Shown: positions 24,264 to 36,401 of the stretch, piece by piece
Layout: every line of letters begins with the position of its first letter
Position numbering within the stretch: the first letter of the stretch is position 1
Origin: Candidatus Lutacidiplasma silvani
GTDB taxonomy: Archaea > Thermoplasmatota > Thermoplasmata > Lutacidiplasmatales > UBA184
Reading direction: 5' to 3'
Assembly: GCA_022750295.1 (NCBI GenBank)
Contig: JAKIVZ010000001.1
Span: 69,651-133,650, forward strand
Length of the DNA: 64,000 nucleotides
Program-made: the position numbers and the translations under genes
The notes under the pieces: generated by a model
Told to the model about the DNA's origin: nothing
Databases searched by the model: none
The model's input: only the letters and a program-made list of their open reading frames with translations

Positions 24264-25725
24264 GCCGCCCGTCGACCAGGAGTGCGTCGAGGGCTACCTC
24301 TTCACCCGAACGCCCCCCTCGGTCCTCCTCCTTCGACGCCCTCCGCGGCGGGGCCGGATCTGGGTCCCGGTCTCCGGCAAGGTCGAGCCCGGGGACGTGA
24401 GCTTCGCCGTCGCCTTGCGGAGGGAACTCGAGGAAGAGACGGCCATCACGGACCTCCGGGCCGTGATTCCGCTCGACTGGCAGGTTCGCTTCGAGGGACC
24501 CGACGGGCGTCGGTGGCGACTCCAGGCGTTCGCCGTCGAGCTCGATGCGCCGGTTCCGCCCCGGCTGAGCCCGGAGCACGATTCGTTCGAGTGGCTCCCG
24601 ATCCCGACCGCCCGCGACCGTCTGTACTACTCGGACAACCGGGAGGCGCTCGACCAGGTGGCCCAACTTCTCGGATCCGAGCCTGGGGCCACGGACCCCG
24701 AAACCGCCGGGGGCGGCCGCACGCCTCGAGCCGTGATCGTCCCGCGGATGGGACCGGAGCTCTACGACGCCGTCCGGGCCGGCCACCATCGGAAGCTCGC
24801 GTTGCAAGTTCCGGCCGGCCTCGTCCGGAACGCCCACGACCTCGCCGCGGAGCTCCGCGAGGCGGTCGGCGTTCCGGTCGTCGTCGCGTCCCGAGCGTGT
24901 TTTGGAGCCTGCGATTTCCCGTCGGCCTCCGAGACCCCGGGCGTCGATGGGCTCGTCGTCCTCGGCCACGCCCCGATCCCGAACGTACCGCTCGAACGGA
25001 CGACGTACTTCGTCGAAATGCGCGAGAGAGGGGGAGATCCGGAGGCCCTCGCGGCGCAGACCGAAGCCGCGGGGGTTCCCCGGCGTCTCGGGCTCGTCGC
25101 CTCGGTCCAGCATCTCGACCTCGTCGCGCCGTTCGTGGCCGCCCTCGAGCGGCGGGGGTTCACGGTCCGGCTCGGGACGGGGGACCGACGACTCCAGTAT
25201 GCGGCGCAGGCGCTCGGGTGCAACTACACGAGCGCCGAAGCGGTCGAGGCGGACGTGGACGGGTTCCTCTTCCTCGGGACCGGCCGATTCCACCCGCTCG
25301 GCCTCGCGTTCGCCGTCACGAAGCCGGTCTGGTCGCTCGACCCCCTGCGGGGCGAGGTCGAGCCGCCGATCGACCGGGCCGCGCTCGTCCGGAAGCGGCA
25401 GCTCCTCGTCGCGCAATGCCGGAACGCCCGACGATGGGGGATCCTGGTCTCCACGTTCGCCGGCCAGAACCGGACGGGGACGGCCCTCGCCCTCCAATCT
25501 CGGGCGCGGGCTCGCGGGTATGAGGCGGAGCTGTTGGTCGCCGACCGGGTCGACGCCCGGGACCTCCTCGGCCGGGACGTGGACGCCTACGTCAACACCG
25601 CGTGCCCGCGGATCGCGCTCGACGACTCCGACCTCTACGCGAGGCCGGTGCTGACGGTCCCGGAGTTCCGGATGGCGCTCGGGGAGATCCCGCTGGAACC
25701 GTACCCGTTCGACACCTACCACTGA
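24253..25725 (+). CDS. dph2: Nudix hydrolase-Dph2 diphthamide synthase fusion
   Basis: 490 residues, GTG start inside the end of the NAC gene. Residues ~5-140 form a Nudix domain: 'GKVEPGDVSFAVALRRELEEET' keeps the catalytic R-E-L-x-E-E, with E-to-D and G-to-A changes at flanking box positions. After a linker, ~160-490 is Dph2: 'LALQVPAGLVRNA', then the three [4Fe-4S]-binding Cys in 'CFGACDFP', 'ALGCNYTSAEAV' and 'VNTACPRIALDD', and 'AGQNRTGTALAL'. Dph2 makes the radical that attaches the 3-amino-3-carboxypropyl group of SAM to the EF2 histidine. No stop or frame change separates the parts. An internal ATG at ~24748 could also give Dph2 alone. Confidence 0.88.
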   Translation: MAAEPPVDQECVEGYLFTRTPPSVLLLRRPPRRGRIWVPVSGKVEPGDVSFAVALRRELEEETAITDLRAVIPLDWQVRFEGPDGRRWRLQAFAVELDAPVPPRLSPEHDSFEWLPIPTARDRLYYSDNREALDQVAQLLGSEPGATDPETAGGGRTPRAVIVPRMGPELYDAVRAGHHRKLALQVPAGLVRNAHDLAAELREAVGVPVVVASRACFGACDFPSASETPGVDGLVVLGHAPIPNVPLERTTYFVEMRERGGDPEALAAQTEAAGVPRRLGLVASVQHLDLVAPFVAALERRGFTVRLGTGDRRLQYAAQALGCNYTSAEAVEADVDGFLFLGTGRFHPLGLAFAVTKPVWSLDPLRGEVEPPIDRAALVRKRQLLVAQCRNARRWGILVSTFAGQNRTGTALALQSRARARGYEAELLVADRVDARDLLGRDVDAYVNTACPRIALDDSDLYARPVLTVPEFRMALGEIPLEPYPFDTYH

Positions 25726-25776
25726 GGCGGACGACCGCAACGACGATGAGGCGCGTCGCGCCTTCTTCGGTCCGAG

Positions 25777-26178
25777 ATGTCCCCCCTCCGGTGGCTCGGG
25801 CCCGCCCTGCTGGTCCTCGGAGTCGCGCTCGTAATCGCCGCCGTGGCGACCGGGGCGGCCCGCCTGGTCTTGGTGGTGGTGATCCCGGTGTTTGTCGGCG
25901 GCACCTCCCCGCTCTTCCTCGGCGGCATCGTGGCGCTGTTCGGGGGGCTCCTGCTCCTGCCGCTCACGTTCGGCGGCGCGTTCGAGCTCGACCGGTCGGA
26001 GAGCGAGCCGACGGAGGGAGAGGAGACTCCTCGCGCGGGCGGCCTCGTGCTCATCGGCCCCGTTCCGATCTTCTTCGGGGCCTGGAAGCGTCCGACCCAA
26101 CGAACGGTCTGGATCGCGGTCGCCATCGGAGCCGCACTCCTCGTCCTGGCGGTCGCCCTCAGCGGGCTCCTCCGCTGA
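25777..26178 (+). CDS. DUF131 family small membrane protein
   Basis: 133 residues, three membrane helices (~5-27, ~30-65 as a long hydrophobic stretch, ~110-131). The motif 'RAGGLVLIGPVPIFFG' (~87-102) is characteristic of the archaeal DUF131/TIGR00304 family. Function unknown. Last gene of the PAC2-to-Dph2 run; its stop is close to the convergent pdxT. Confidence 0.82.
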   Translation: MSPLRWLGPALLVLGVALVIAAVATGAARLVLVVVIPVFVGGTSPLFLGGIVALFGGLLLLPLTFGGAFELDRSESEPTEGEETPRAGGLVLIGPVPIFFGAWKRPTQRTVWIAVAIGAALLVLAVALSGLLR

Positions 26179-26199
26179 TCCGCGGTCGGTGCGGTCGCC

Positions 26200-26796
26200 C
26201 TACGGCGCCGGCAACGTCGCCGCGAGGAACGCCCTGGCGACCCGCGGGTCGCCCGAGAGCTCGGGGTGAAATGTCAATCCCCAGACCGGGCCCGCGCGAA
26301 CTCCCACGACCTCCTCGTCCCGCCAGGCGAACGGACGCGCCTTCTTGCCGATCTCCAGGATCCGGGGCGCCCGGATGAACACGCCGGGGAACGGGTCCCC
26401 TCGCATCCCCTCGATACGAACGCCGGCCTCGAACGACTCGCGTTGGCGCCCGTAGTCGTTCCGTCGGACCGTGACGTCGAGGGCCTGGAGGCTCACCGGA
26501 TCCCGTCCGCCCGGGCTCGGTTCGAGGCGGTCGGCGAGGACGATCAACCCGGCGCAGGTCCCGAGGACCGGGAGCCCCCGGGCGATCCGTTCGGTGAGCG
26601 CGCGGCGGAGGCCCCCCTTGTCGAGGAGCTCGGAGATCGCCGTGCTCTCCCCGCCGGGAATGACGAGCGCGTCGACCTTCGCGAGCTCGAGGGGGGTCCG
26701 GACCAGGTGGACCGACCCCGGGCCGACGACCGCCCCGAACGCCGCTCGGTGCTCGGGGACGTCGCCCTGGAGGGCCAGGACACCGACGACCGTCAC
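26200..26796 (-). CDS. pdxT: Pyridoxal 5'-phosphate synthase glutaminase subunit
   Basis: 198 residues, GTG start overlapping the TGA of the upstream HMG-CoA reductase gene (GTGA). Class I glutaminase: 'VGVLALQGDVPEHRAAF', 'VDALVIPGGESTAI', nucleophile in 'GTCAGLIVLADRL', 'DVTVRRNDYGRQRESFEAGV', 'VFIRAP' and 'TFHPELSGD' (catalytic His/Glu). PdxT releases ammonia from glutamine and channels it to PdxS, which makes PLP. The pdxS partner is not in the window. The overlap couples its translation to HMG-CoA reductase, a pairing with no metabolic link. Confidence 0.95.
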   Translation of the reverse strand: MTVVGVLALQGDVPEHRAAFGAVVGPGSVHLVRTPLELAKVDALVIPGGESTAISELLDKGGLRRALTERIARGLPVLGTCAGLIVLADRLEPSPGGRDPVSLQALDVTVRRNDYGRQRESFEAGVRIEGMRGDPFPGVFIRAPRILEIGKKARPFAWRDEEVVGVRAGPVWGLTFHPELSGDPRVARAFLAATLPAP

Positions 26797-28100
26797 GGCG
26801 GTGCGCCGCGACGGAGGACGTCGAGGACCTCTTTCGCCCGGTCGATCCGGATCGCATGCTCCGCGATCAGCTGGGCGACGACCCGGTCGACCTCGTCCGG
26901 CCGCGCCCCGGCGGTCGCCGCGATGTTCCGCGCGTGGAGCCCCATGTGGCCCCGCTGGATCCCCTCGGTCGCGAGGGCCCGGAGGGCGCCGAAGTTCTGG
27001 GCGAGGCCGACGGCCACGAGGATCTCGGCGAGCTCGCTGGCGTGCTTCACGCCGAGGACCTTGACGTTCGCCTTCGCGGTCGGATGGACCGCGGTTGCGC
27101 CGCCGATCAGGCCGACCGCGACGGGGAGCTCGATGGTGCCGACGAGGTCGCCGTGGGCGTCTTTCTCGTACGTCGTGAGCGGCTTGACGACGCCTCCGTC
27201 GTCCTTCGCGAGGAACGCCGCGTACGTGTGGGCTCCGCTCTCGATCGCGCGGGAGTCGTTCCCCGTCGCGACGACGACCGCCGAGATCCCGTTCATGATC
27301 CCCTTGTTGTGGGTCGCGCAGCGGAACGGGTCGACGGCGGCGAGCGTGTAGGCGTCGAGGATCGCCTCGACGACCTCGGGGCCGGTCGCGTTCTCCGTCG
27401 CGAGCTTCTCGGCCGGGAACGTCGCGGTCGCCCGAGCGAGCCGGAAGATCGCGAGGTTCGAGATGATCCGCAGCACCACGCGGCCCCCCGCGAGCGCGGC
27501 GACCTCCGGGGCGAGCGCCTCGCACATCGTGTTGACCGCGTTCATCCCCCCGGCGTCGCGGGCGTCGACGAGGAGGTGGACGACGAGCATCGTCCCCCGC
27601 GGGGACGGGAGGATCCGGACGTCGAGGTCGCGCGCCCCGCCGCCGAACTTCACCAGCATCGGGTCGCGGGCGTTCGCGGCCGCGAGGAGCCGTTCCTTCG
27701 CGTCGAGGATCCGGTGGCGTCCCCCCGACGGGTCCGGAACGTCGAGGACCTGGATCTGGCCGATCATCACGGGGGGGGTGGTCGAGGCCCGGAACCCGCC
27801 CGTCGACCGGGTCACTTTCGCGGAGTTCGAGGCGGCGGCGACGACGCTCGGCTCCTCGATCGCCATCGGCACGAGGACGTCGGTCCCGTTCACGCGGAAG
27901 TTGGTCGCGATCCCGAGGGGGAGGGTGAAGCCGCCGACGACGTTCTCGATCATCCGGCCGAAGAGCCCGGGGTCGATCCCGGGCGGGAGGTCGTACGCCT
28001 TCGCCTCGTCCTCGGTGAGCCCCGCCCACTCGCGGACGAACCGTCGGCGCTCCTCGATCGACTGTTTGTAGAACCCTGAGATCTCGGACGAGCGCTCCAT
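26793..28100 (-). CDS. hmgA: Hydroxymethylglutaryl-CoA reductase, class II
   Basis: 435 residues from ATG 28100. Catalytic residues: Glu in 'MAIEEPSVVAAAS', Lys in 'HNKGIMNGI', Asp in 'VATGNDSRAIE' and His in 'GLHARNIAATAG'. 'ENVVGGFTLPLGIATNFRVNG' and 'DAKERLLAAANARDPMLVKFGGGARDLDVR' are typical of class II (Pseudomonas mevalonii-type) enzymes. It makes mevalonate for archaeal isoprenoid lipids. Class II enzymes in Archaeoglobus and Thermoplasma relatives are thought to come from bacteria. The GTG/TTG-extended reading toward 28145 runs into grpE and is not preferred. Located 22 bases after grpE. Confidence 0.95.
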   Translation of the reverse strand: MERSSEISGFYKQSIEERRRFVREWAGLTEDEAKAYDLPPGIDPGLFGRMIENVVGGFTLPLGIATNFRVNGTDVLVPMAIEEPSVVAAASNSAKVTRSTGGFRASTTPPVMIGQIQVLDVPDPSGGRHRILDAKERLLAAANARDPMLVKFGGGARDLDVRILPSPRGTMLVVHLLVDARDAGGMNAVNTMCEALAPEVAALAGGRVVLRIISNLAIFRLARATATFPAEKLATENATGPEVVEAILDAYTLAAVDPFRCATHNKGIMNGISAVVVATGNDSRAIESGAHTYAAFLAKDDGGVVKPLTTYEKDAHGDLVGTIELPVAVGLIGGATAVHPTAKANVKVLGVKHASELAEILVAVGLAQNFGALRALATEGIQRGHMGLHARNIAATAGARPDEVDRVVAQLIAEHAIRIDRAKEVLDVLRRGAPP

Positions 28101-28122
28101 CGAAAGGAATCCTGGACCGACG

Positions 28123-31597
<3,475 letters not shown>

Positions 31598-31699
31598 CGA
31601 CGGGCTCGCCCCGGCACCGCCCGGCGCCCGCGTCGCCTCCGACCCAGCGTTTAAGCAGCCCCCGTCGCGTTTCGACGGCGGAGGAGGGAAGTCGACCGG

Positions 31700-32659
31700 A
31701 TGCCCGAGCCCACGACCCTCGCCGATGCGCTGACGAAGCTCGGCGACCGGCCCGACCGACCGCCTCCGCACGCCGTCCAGCACGGCGCGGCCGGGACCCT
31801 CCTGTCCGTCTGCGTCCCCGCCCCCGAGGGGCCGTCCTGGCGGGGGGTGTGGATTCAACCGGACGGCGTCGATTTCCTGGGGGGGGTGTCCCCTCCTTCC
31901 GGGCTCAGCCGGTCGTTCCACCTCACCGGAGACGCTGCGAAGCTCGTCGACTTGCTCGTCGAGGCGACGCGGGGGTACATCGAGCAGGCGGAGGAGGTCG
32001 ACGAGCGGCTCACGAACCTCCAGAGGAAGGGTCGAGACGTGACCCCCTCCACGATCTGGGCGCTCCAGCGCGAGATGGCAGGGCTGCGGGCGAACATCGG
32101 AAGGGCGGTCGTCGTTGCCGAGGAGGCCGGGGGTCCCTCGATCGAGCGGTTCCCCGGCGCCGAGACGGCGCTTGGCGCGCTCGGACGCGAGGTCGACCGG
32201 TCCCGGGAGCTCGCGGTCGCGGTCCAGCAGTCGATCTCCGACCTCATCCTGCTGCGCAGCGCGGAGGAGGCGAACCGGATCGCCGAGGCGGCGAACCAGC
32301 TCTCCCGGACGTCGAACCGAATCGCCGAGCTCGCGAACATCTCGAACATCCGGATGCTCGGACTGACGTACATCGCGATGGTGATCGCGATCGTCGGCAC
32401 CGTCGTCCTCATCCCGAACACCGGCGCGACGATCCTCGGCATGCCGTCGGCCGGGTGGGTCCCGGGATGGTTGGTCGATGCCACGCTCATCATCCTCGGG
32501 GCGATCCCGATGGCGATCGTGTTCTCCCGCCCCTGGATCCAGCGGATCCTCCGGGACCTGGCGCCGGCCGAGAGCCGGGCCGTCGAGGGGCTCCAGGACC
32601 TCCCGGAGCTTGCCGTCGAAGGGTCGGTCCGCGGCACCCGCGGGCGAAACGAGATGTAA
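31700..32659 (+). CDS. CorA-like membrane protein, divergent
   Basis: 319 residues. A soluble N-terminal part (~1-110), a long helical/coiled-coil section (~85-200, 'GYIEQAEEVDERLTNLQRKG', 'SAEEANRIAEAANQLSRTSNRIAELANISNIRML') and two membrane helices near 205-225 and 240-262. The order, and 'NIRMLGLTYIAMVIAIVGTVVLIPNTGATILGMP' (cited in part), recall CorA Mg2+ channels, where the first helix ends in GMN; here it reads GMP. So it may be a CorA relative with an altered selectivity filter, or an unrelated helical sensor. Confidence 0.6.
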   Translation: MPEPTTLADALTKLGDRPDRPPPHAVQHGAAGTLLSVCVPAPEGPSWRGVWIQPDGVDFLGGVSPPSGLSRSFHLTGDAAKLVDLLVEATRGYIEQAEEVDERLTNLQRKGRDVTPSTIWALQREMAGLRANIGRAVVVAEEAGGPSIERFPGAETALGALGREVDRSRELAVAVQQSISDLILLRSAEEANRIAEAANQLSRTSNRIAELANISNIRMLGLTYIAMVIAIVGTVVLIPNTGATILGMPSAGWVPGWLVDATLIILGAIPMAIVFSRPWIQRILRDLAPAESRAVEGLQDLPELAVEGSVRGTRGRNEM

Positions 32660-32684
32660 CCCGCCCGACGTCCGACGTCCCGGA

Positions 32685-33995
32685 ATGAATCCCGCCGAGC
32701 CCGCCCCCACGGTCTTCCGCGACGCCCTCGTCGTCTCCCAAGACGCCCAGCGCCGAGTCCACCGGGCCGATGTCCGGGTCGAGAAGGGCCGGTTCGTCCA
32801 CGTCGGACCCTCGGCCCCGACCGAGGGGGCGACGCTGGTCGACGCCCACGGATTCGCGCTGGTCCCTGGCTTCGTGAACGCCCACACCCACGTGGCGATG
32901 GGGCCGCTGCGGGGCCTCGCCGACGACCGGGACCTCGGCGGGTTTCTCGAACGACTCTTCGCGGTCGACGCGAAGAGGACCGAGGCCGACGTCGAGGCCG
33001 GCGCGCTCGCGGGAGTCGCCGAGATGCTCCTCTCCGGGACGACCTCGTTCCTCGACTTGTACTATTTCGAGGACGCGGTCGCCCGGGCGGTCGACGCGCT
33101 CGGGGCCCGGGGATTCCTCGGCTGGGCGGTCCTCGACCCGGAGATGACGACCCAGAAGGAGAAGCCGCTCGACAACGCCGCGGGATTCCTCTCTCGCTGG
33201 CAGGATCGGCCCCGGATCCAGGCCCTCGTGGCCCCGCAGGGCGTCTACGTCTGCAACGAAGCGACGTGGCTGGGCGCGAAGGAGCTCGCCGACCGGAACC
33301 GGACCCTCGTCCACTACCACCTCGCCGAGACCCGCCGCGAGGTCCACGAGCACGAGGCGAAGACCGGGCTGCGGCCCCCGCTCTGGCTCGACAAGATCGG
33401 GTTCCTCGGTCCCCGCCAGGTCGCCGCCCACGGGGTGTGGCTCACCCGGCGGGAGGTCGAGACGCTCGCGAAGCGGTCGGTGGGCGTCGCCCACTGCCCG
33501 AGCTCGAACCTGAAGCTCGCCGTCGGCGGGGTCGCCCCCGTCCGCGAGATGCGCGAGTGCGGGGTCGTGGTGGGGCTTGGCACCGACTCGGTCGCGAGCA
33601 ACAACTCCCTCTCCATGCTCCGCGAGATGCACGTCGCGGGACTCCTCCAGAAGCACCAGACGTGGGACGCGTCGGTCCTCCCGGCCCAGACCCTCCTCGA
33701 CATGGCCACGATCGAAGGGACCCGGCTTCTCGGACGGGCCGCGGAGCTCGGCTCAATCGAGGTCGGCAAGCGGGCCGACTTCTCCCTCGTGCGGCTCGAC
33801 CATCCGACGATGGTCCCGGCCCGCCCCGAGGCGATCGTCTCGCACCTCGCCTACTCGGCCAGCGACGAAGTGATCGACTCGGTGTTCGTCGACGGCGAGT
33901 GCGTCGTCCGGCACCGGGAGCTCGTGCGACGCCCCTGGGAGCCGATCCGAGCGGGGGCCGAAGCCGCCGCTCAGGCGCTCTGGCCCCCGGGCTGA
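32685..33995 (+). CDS. 5-methylthioadenosine/S-adenosylhomocysteine deaminase family amidohydrolase
   Basis: 436 residues. Amidohydrolase metal ligands in order: 'NAHTHVAMGPLRGLADD' (HxH), 'HYHLAETRREVHEH' (His and Glu), 'AAHGVWL' (His), 'AHCPSSNLKLAVGGV' and 'VVGLGTDSVASNN' (Asp). These are the MtaD/TrzN-type deaminase signatures. In methanogens the homologue DadD deaminates 5'-deoxyadenosine, SAH and MTA, the by-products of SAM enzymes. The preferred ATG is 23 bases after the CorA-like stop, so the two may be co-transcribed. Confidence 0.9.
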   Translation: MNPAEPAPTVFRDALVVSQDAQRRVHRADVRVEKGRFVHVGPSAPTEGATLVDAHGFALVPGFVNAHTHVAMGPLRGLADDRDLGGFLERLFAVDAKRTEADVEAGALAGVAEMLLSGTTSFLDLYYFEDAVARAVDALGARGFLGWAVLDPEMTTQKEKPLDNAAGFLSRWQDRPRIQALVAPQGVYVCNEATWLGAKELADRNRTLVHYHLAETRREVHEHEAKTGLRPPLWLDKIGFLGPRQVAAHGVWLTRREVETLAKRSVGVAHCPSSNLKLAVGGVAPVREMRECGVVVGLGTDSVASNNSLSMLREMHVAGLLQKHQTWDASVLPAQTLLDMATIEGTRLLGRAAELGSIEVGKRADFSLVRLDHPTMVPARPEAIVSHLAYSASDEVIDSVFVDGECVVRHRELVRRPWEPIRAGAEAAAQALWPPG

Positions 33996-34026
33996 TCCGG
34001 GCGGACTTCGGCCGAGTCGGCGCCTC

Positions 34027-34716
34027 TCAGGCGACGGGGGGCGGGGCTTCCGAGAGGCTGTCGCCGATCATATCGCCGAGACGGGCGGCGAACGAGATCG
34101 GGTTCACGGCGGGGACGACCTCCATCAGCGTCGTGAGCTTCGGCTCGGAGTACGCCGGCGCGAGGGCGAAGACCGCCTCGAGCCGCTGTCGGTCGATCGT
34201 GAGGGGAAGAATCCCGTGGTGGAGGATCGCCGAGCGCGTCGCGTGCTGCGCGGCCCCGCCGAGGGCCCGCCCCTGGTTGGTGAGGGCGCAGCCGCGCGAG
34301 CCGAGGAAACAGAACTCCTCCGAGAACCCGAGCGCCGGTCCCCACTCGGCCTCGACCCCGAACGAGGCGAGGGTCCGGACGACGCCGCTCCCGAACCGGG
34401 CGTAGGCGTGGACGAAATCCCGCCCGACGCGGGGGTCGTCGCGCGGCAGGACGATCGACCAAACCACGTCCCCCTCCCCGAGGAGGACCCCGCTCCCGCC
34501 CGTCGACCGGCGGAATACCGGGAGTCCGAGGGCCCGGGCCCGACGGGCGGTGGCGGTGGAGAGCGGTTGGCCCACCCCCAACGACAACGCGGGCGAGTCG
34601 ATTCTCGCGACCCGGACGTTTGGCCGAGCCGCGGCGAGGTCGCGAAGGTCCCGGGCCTCGTTCTCACCCGGGTCGACGAGTCCGTCGTCCACGAGCTCGA
34701 CCGGAGGGAGGCCCAC
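34027..34716 (-). CDS. Lipoate-protein ligase-like protein (BPL/LplA/LipB fold)
   Basis: 229 residues, GTG start. 'SLGVGQPLS', 'LGLPVFRRSTGGSGVLLGEGDVVWSIVLP' (the R-R-x-T-G-G substrate loop) and 'SRGCALTNQGRALGGAAQHATRSAILHHGILPL' (cited as motifs) place it in the cofactor transferase family. In active LplA/LipM enzymes a Lys precedes the xGxAQ element; here that position is Ala ('RALGGAAQ'), so activity may be altered. It could be an octanoyl/lipoyl transferase, a paralogue with another carrier, or part of a split ligase. The start lies 76 bases from the divergent redoxin gene start. Confidence 0.75.
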   Translation of the reverse strand: MGLPPVELVDDGLVDPGENEARDLRDLAAARPNVRVARIDSPALSLGVGQPLSTATARRARALGLPVFRRSTGGSGVLLGEGDVVWSIVLPRDDPRVGRDFVHAYARFGSGVVRTLASFGVEAEWGPALGFSEEFCFLGSRGCALTNQGRALGGAAQHATRSAILHHGILPLTIDRQRLEAVFALAPAYSEPKLTTLMEVVPAVNPISFAARLGDMIGDSLSEAPPPVA

Positions 34717-34792
34717 GGCACTGCTAGGGGTGCCGGATGAGAAAAACCCCCTCGTTCGGGAACCGATATCCCCCGCCGCGAAGTTCCTGGGC

Positions 34793-35344
34793 ATGGCGAA
34801 CCTCGACCAATTCTCCCTGCACGCCGGCGATGCCGCCCCGGACTTCGCGCTCCCCGGCGTCGACGGGAAGACGTGGCGCCTCGCCGATTTCCGCGAGGCA
34901 AAGTTCCTCGTCGTGACGTTCTGGTGCAACCACTGCCCGTACGTCCAGGGTTGGGAGGGCCGGGCGATTGCCCTGTCGAAGGAGTACGCCTCGAAGGGGG
35001 TCCAGTTCGTGATGATCAACGCGAACGACGCCCAGGCGTACCCGGACGATGGGATGGACCGGATGAAGGCCCGGGCCGCCGAGAAGGGGTACCCGTTCCC
35101 CTACCTCCGGGACGAGAGTCAGGCCGTGGCCCACGCCTACGGCGCCCTCGTGACCCCGCACCCGATGGTGTTCGGCCCGGATCGCCGCCTGATCTTCCAG
35201 GGTCGGATCGACGACCACCACGAAGACCCCTCCGGGGTCCACGAGCGGTACCTCGCGGCCGCGCTGGACTCGGCGATCGCCGGACGTACCGTCGAACCCG
35301 CCGAGCGCCCCGTCCTGGGCTGCTCGGTCAAGTGGAAGCCGTAG
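34793..35344 (+). CDS. Thioredoxin-fold redoxin (AhpC/TSA-like, CxxC)
   Basis: 183 residues. 'AGDAAPDFALPGVDGKTWRLADF' is the peroxiredoxin/TlpA entry; the active site is 'FWCNHCPYVQGWEGRAI', a C-x-x-C in a conserved CNHCPYV context; 'VQFVMINANDAQAYPDDG' and 'TPHPMVFGPDRRLIFQGRIDDHH' complete the fold. Cytoplasmic thiol oxidoreductase or peroxidase of a widespread family with no fixed substrate. Its 3' end overlaps convergent nop5 by 17 bases. Confidence 0.88.
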   Translation: MANLDQFSLHAGDAAPDFALPGVDGKTWRLADFREAKFLVVTFWCNHCPYVQGWEGRAIALSKEYASKGVQFVMINANDAQAYPDDGMDRMKARAAEKGYPFPYLRDESQAVAHAYGALVTPHPMVFGPDRRLIFQGRIDDHHEDPSGVHERYLAAALDSAIAGRTVEPAERPVLGCSVKWKP

Positions 35345-36401
35345 GGTCCCGACCCGACCGACCCGGGCGCCGCTCCTTCTTCGGGAGGGCCCGCACTTCG
35401 GCCGCCCGCCGACCGTATGCCGCGATCAGCTCCTCCGAACGGGGCGACCCCTCGGCATCGCGGCGGGCGGCGATCGCGGCCTTTCCCGCGAGGGCCCGGG
35501 CCAGCTTGCCGCGGAGCCGCTTCGGCGCACCCTGGACCGTGGGGTGGAGGAACAGGAGCCCGTGGCGGGGCGGGGGGGCACGGCCCCGGAGGTGCTCGAA
35601 GAAGGCCCGCTCGGCTCCCAGCACCTGGACGGTGCTCGCGGGCAGCCGGGCGAGCCGGTCGAGGCCGCCGGCCTGGGCGATCAGTCGGGCGGCGAGCGTG
35701 GGACCGAGGAGCCCCGAGAGATTCGGGGCCCGGCGGGGGACGGCCGTCTCCAGCGACCGCTCCAGGGTCGTGCGGGTCGCCCAGGTCGCCAGGTAGAGTT
35801 CGGCGAGCGCCCGACGTGCCGCGCGGAGGTCGGGGTCCGGACCCGGGAGGTCCGCGTCCGCGGGCTCCGGAGCCGACGTCGCCGCCACCAGCCCCTGGGC
35901 GATCGCCTTCACCCGCTCTTCCGGAACGTCGACCAACTGCGGCGCATCTCGGCTCGCCCAGCTGCCGAGACGCTCACCGAGGAGATTGAGCGTCCCGTCG
36001 AGGTCGGCCGTCGCCCGGACGGCTTCCTCCAGATGGACGGCCGGGTCCCATGCGTCCCGGAGCGCCCGGGCGGCCTCGGCCAGGAGGAGGTCGCGGAGGA
36101 GTCGCCGGGCGGCGGGAGGGCGGAATTCCGAAAGGTCCGGCCACGCCCGGGGCGTCGCGCCGGCGACCACGCCGAGGGCTGCGAGGCGGCGGTCCGAGCT
36201 GACCAAACCCCCGATCCCATCGGACCGGACCAGATCGTCCTCCTCCGCCGACGTGCCTCCCTTCCGCCGGTCCTGGACGCGGACCCCAAGCGCCTCGTTC
36301 TCGGTTGGAAAGAGCGAGGAACGGACGACGGCGCCTGCATCCACGACGAAGGCCCCGAACCACGTGGTGACGACCTCGCGGGGGGACGGCGCCGGCGGCA
36401 T
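35328..36401 (-). CDS. nop5: Nop5 (Nop56/58-like) C/D-box sRNP core protein
   Basis: 357 residues. N-terminal domain and coiled coil (~1-170), then the NOP domain 'GPTLAARLIAQAGGLDRLARLPASTVQVLGAERAFFEHLRG' (cited as motif) with 'PRHGLLFLHPTVQGAPKRLRGKLARALAGKAAIAARRD', and a basic KKERRPGRSGR tail. Nop5 binds L7Ae-C/D RNA and fibrillarin to guide 2'-O-methylation of rRNA and tRNA. In most archaea it sits next to fibrillarin; here it follows an SDR gene by a TGATG overlap instead. Confidence 0.93.
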   Translation of the reverse strand: MPPAPSPREVVTTWFGAFVVDAGAVVRSSLFPTENEALGVRVQDRRKGGTSAEEDDLVRSDGIGGLVSSDRRLAALGVVAGATPRAWPDLSEFRPPAARRLLRDLLLAEAARALRDAWDPAVHLEEAVRATADLDGTLNLLGERLGSWASRDAPQLVDVPEERVKAIAQGLVAATSAPEPADADLPGPDPDLRAARRALAELYLATWATRTTLERSLETAVPRRAPNLSGLLGPTLAARLIAQAGGLDRLARLPASTVQVLGAERAFFEHLRGRAPPPRHGLLFLHPTVQGAPKRLRGKLARALAGKAAIAARRDAEGSPRSEELIAAYGRRAAEVRALPKKERRPGRSGRDPTAST

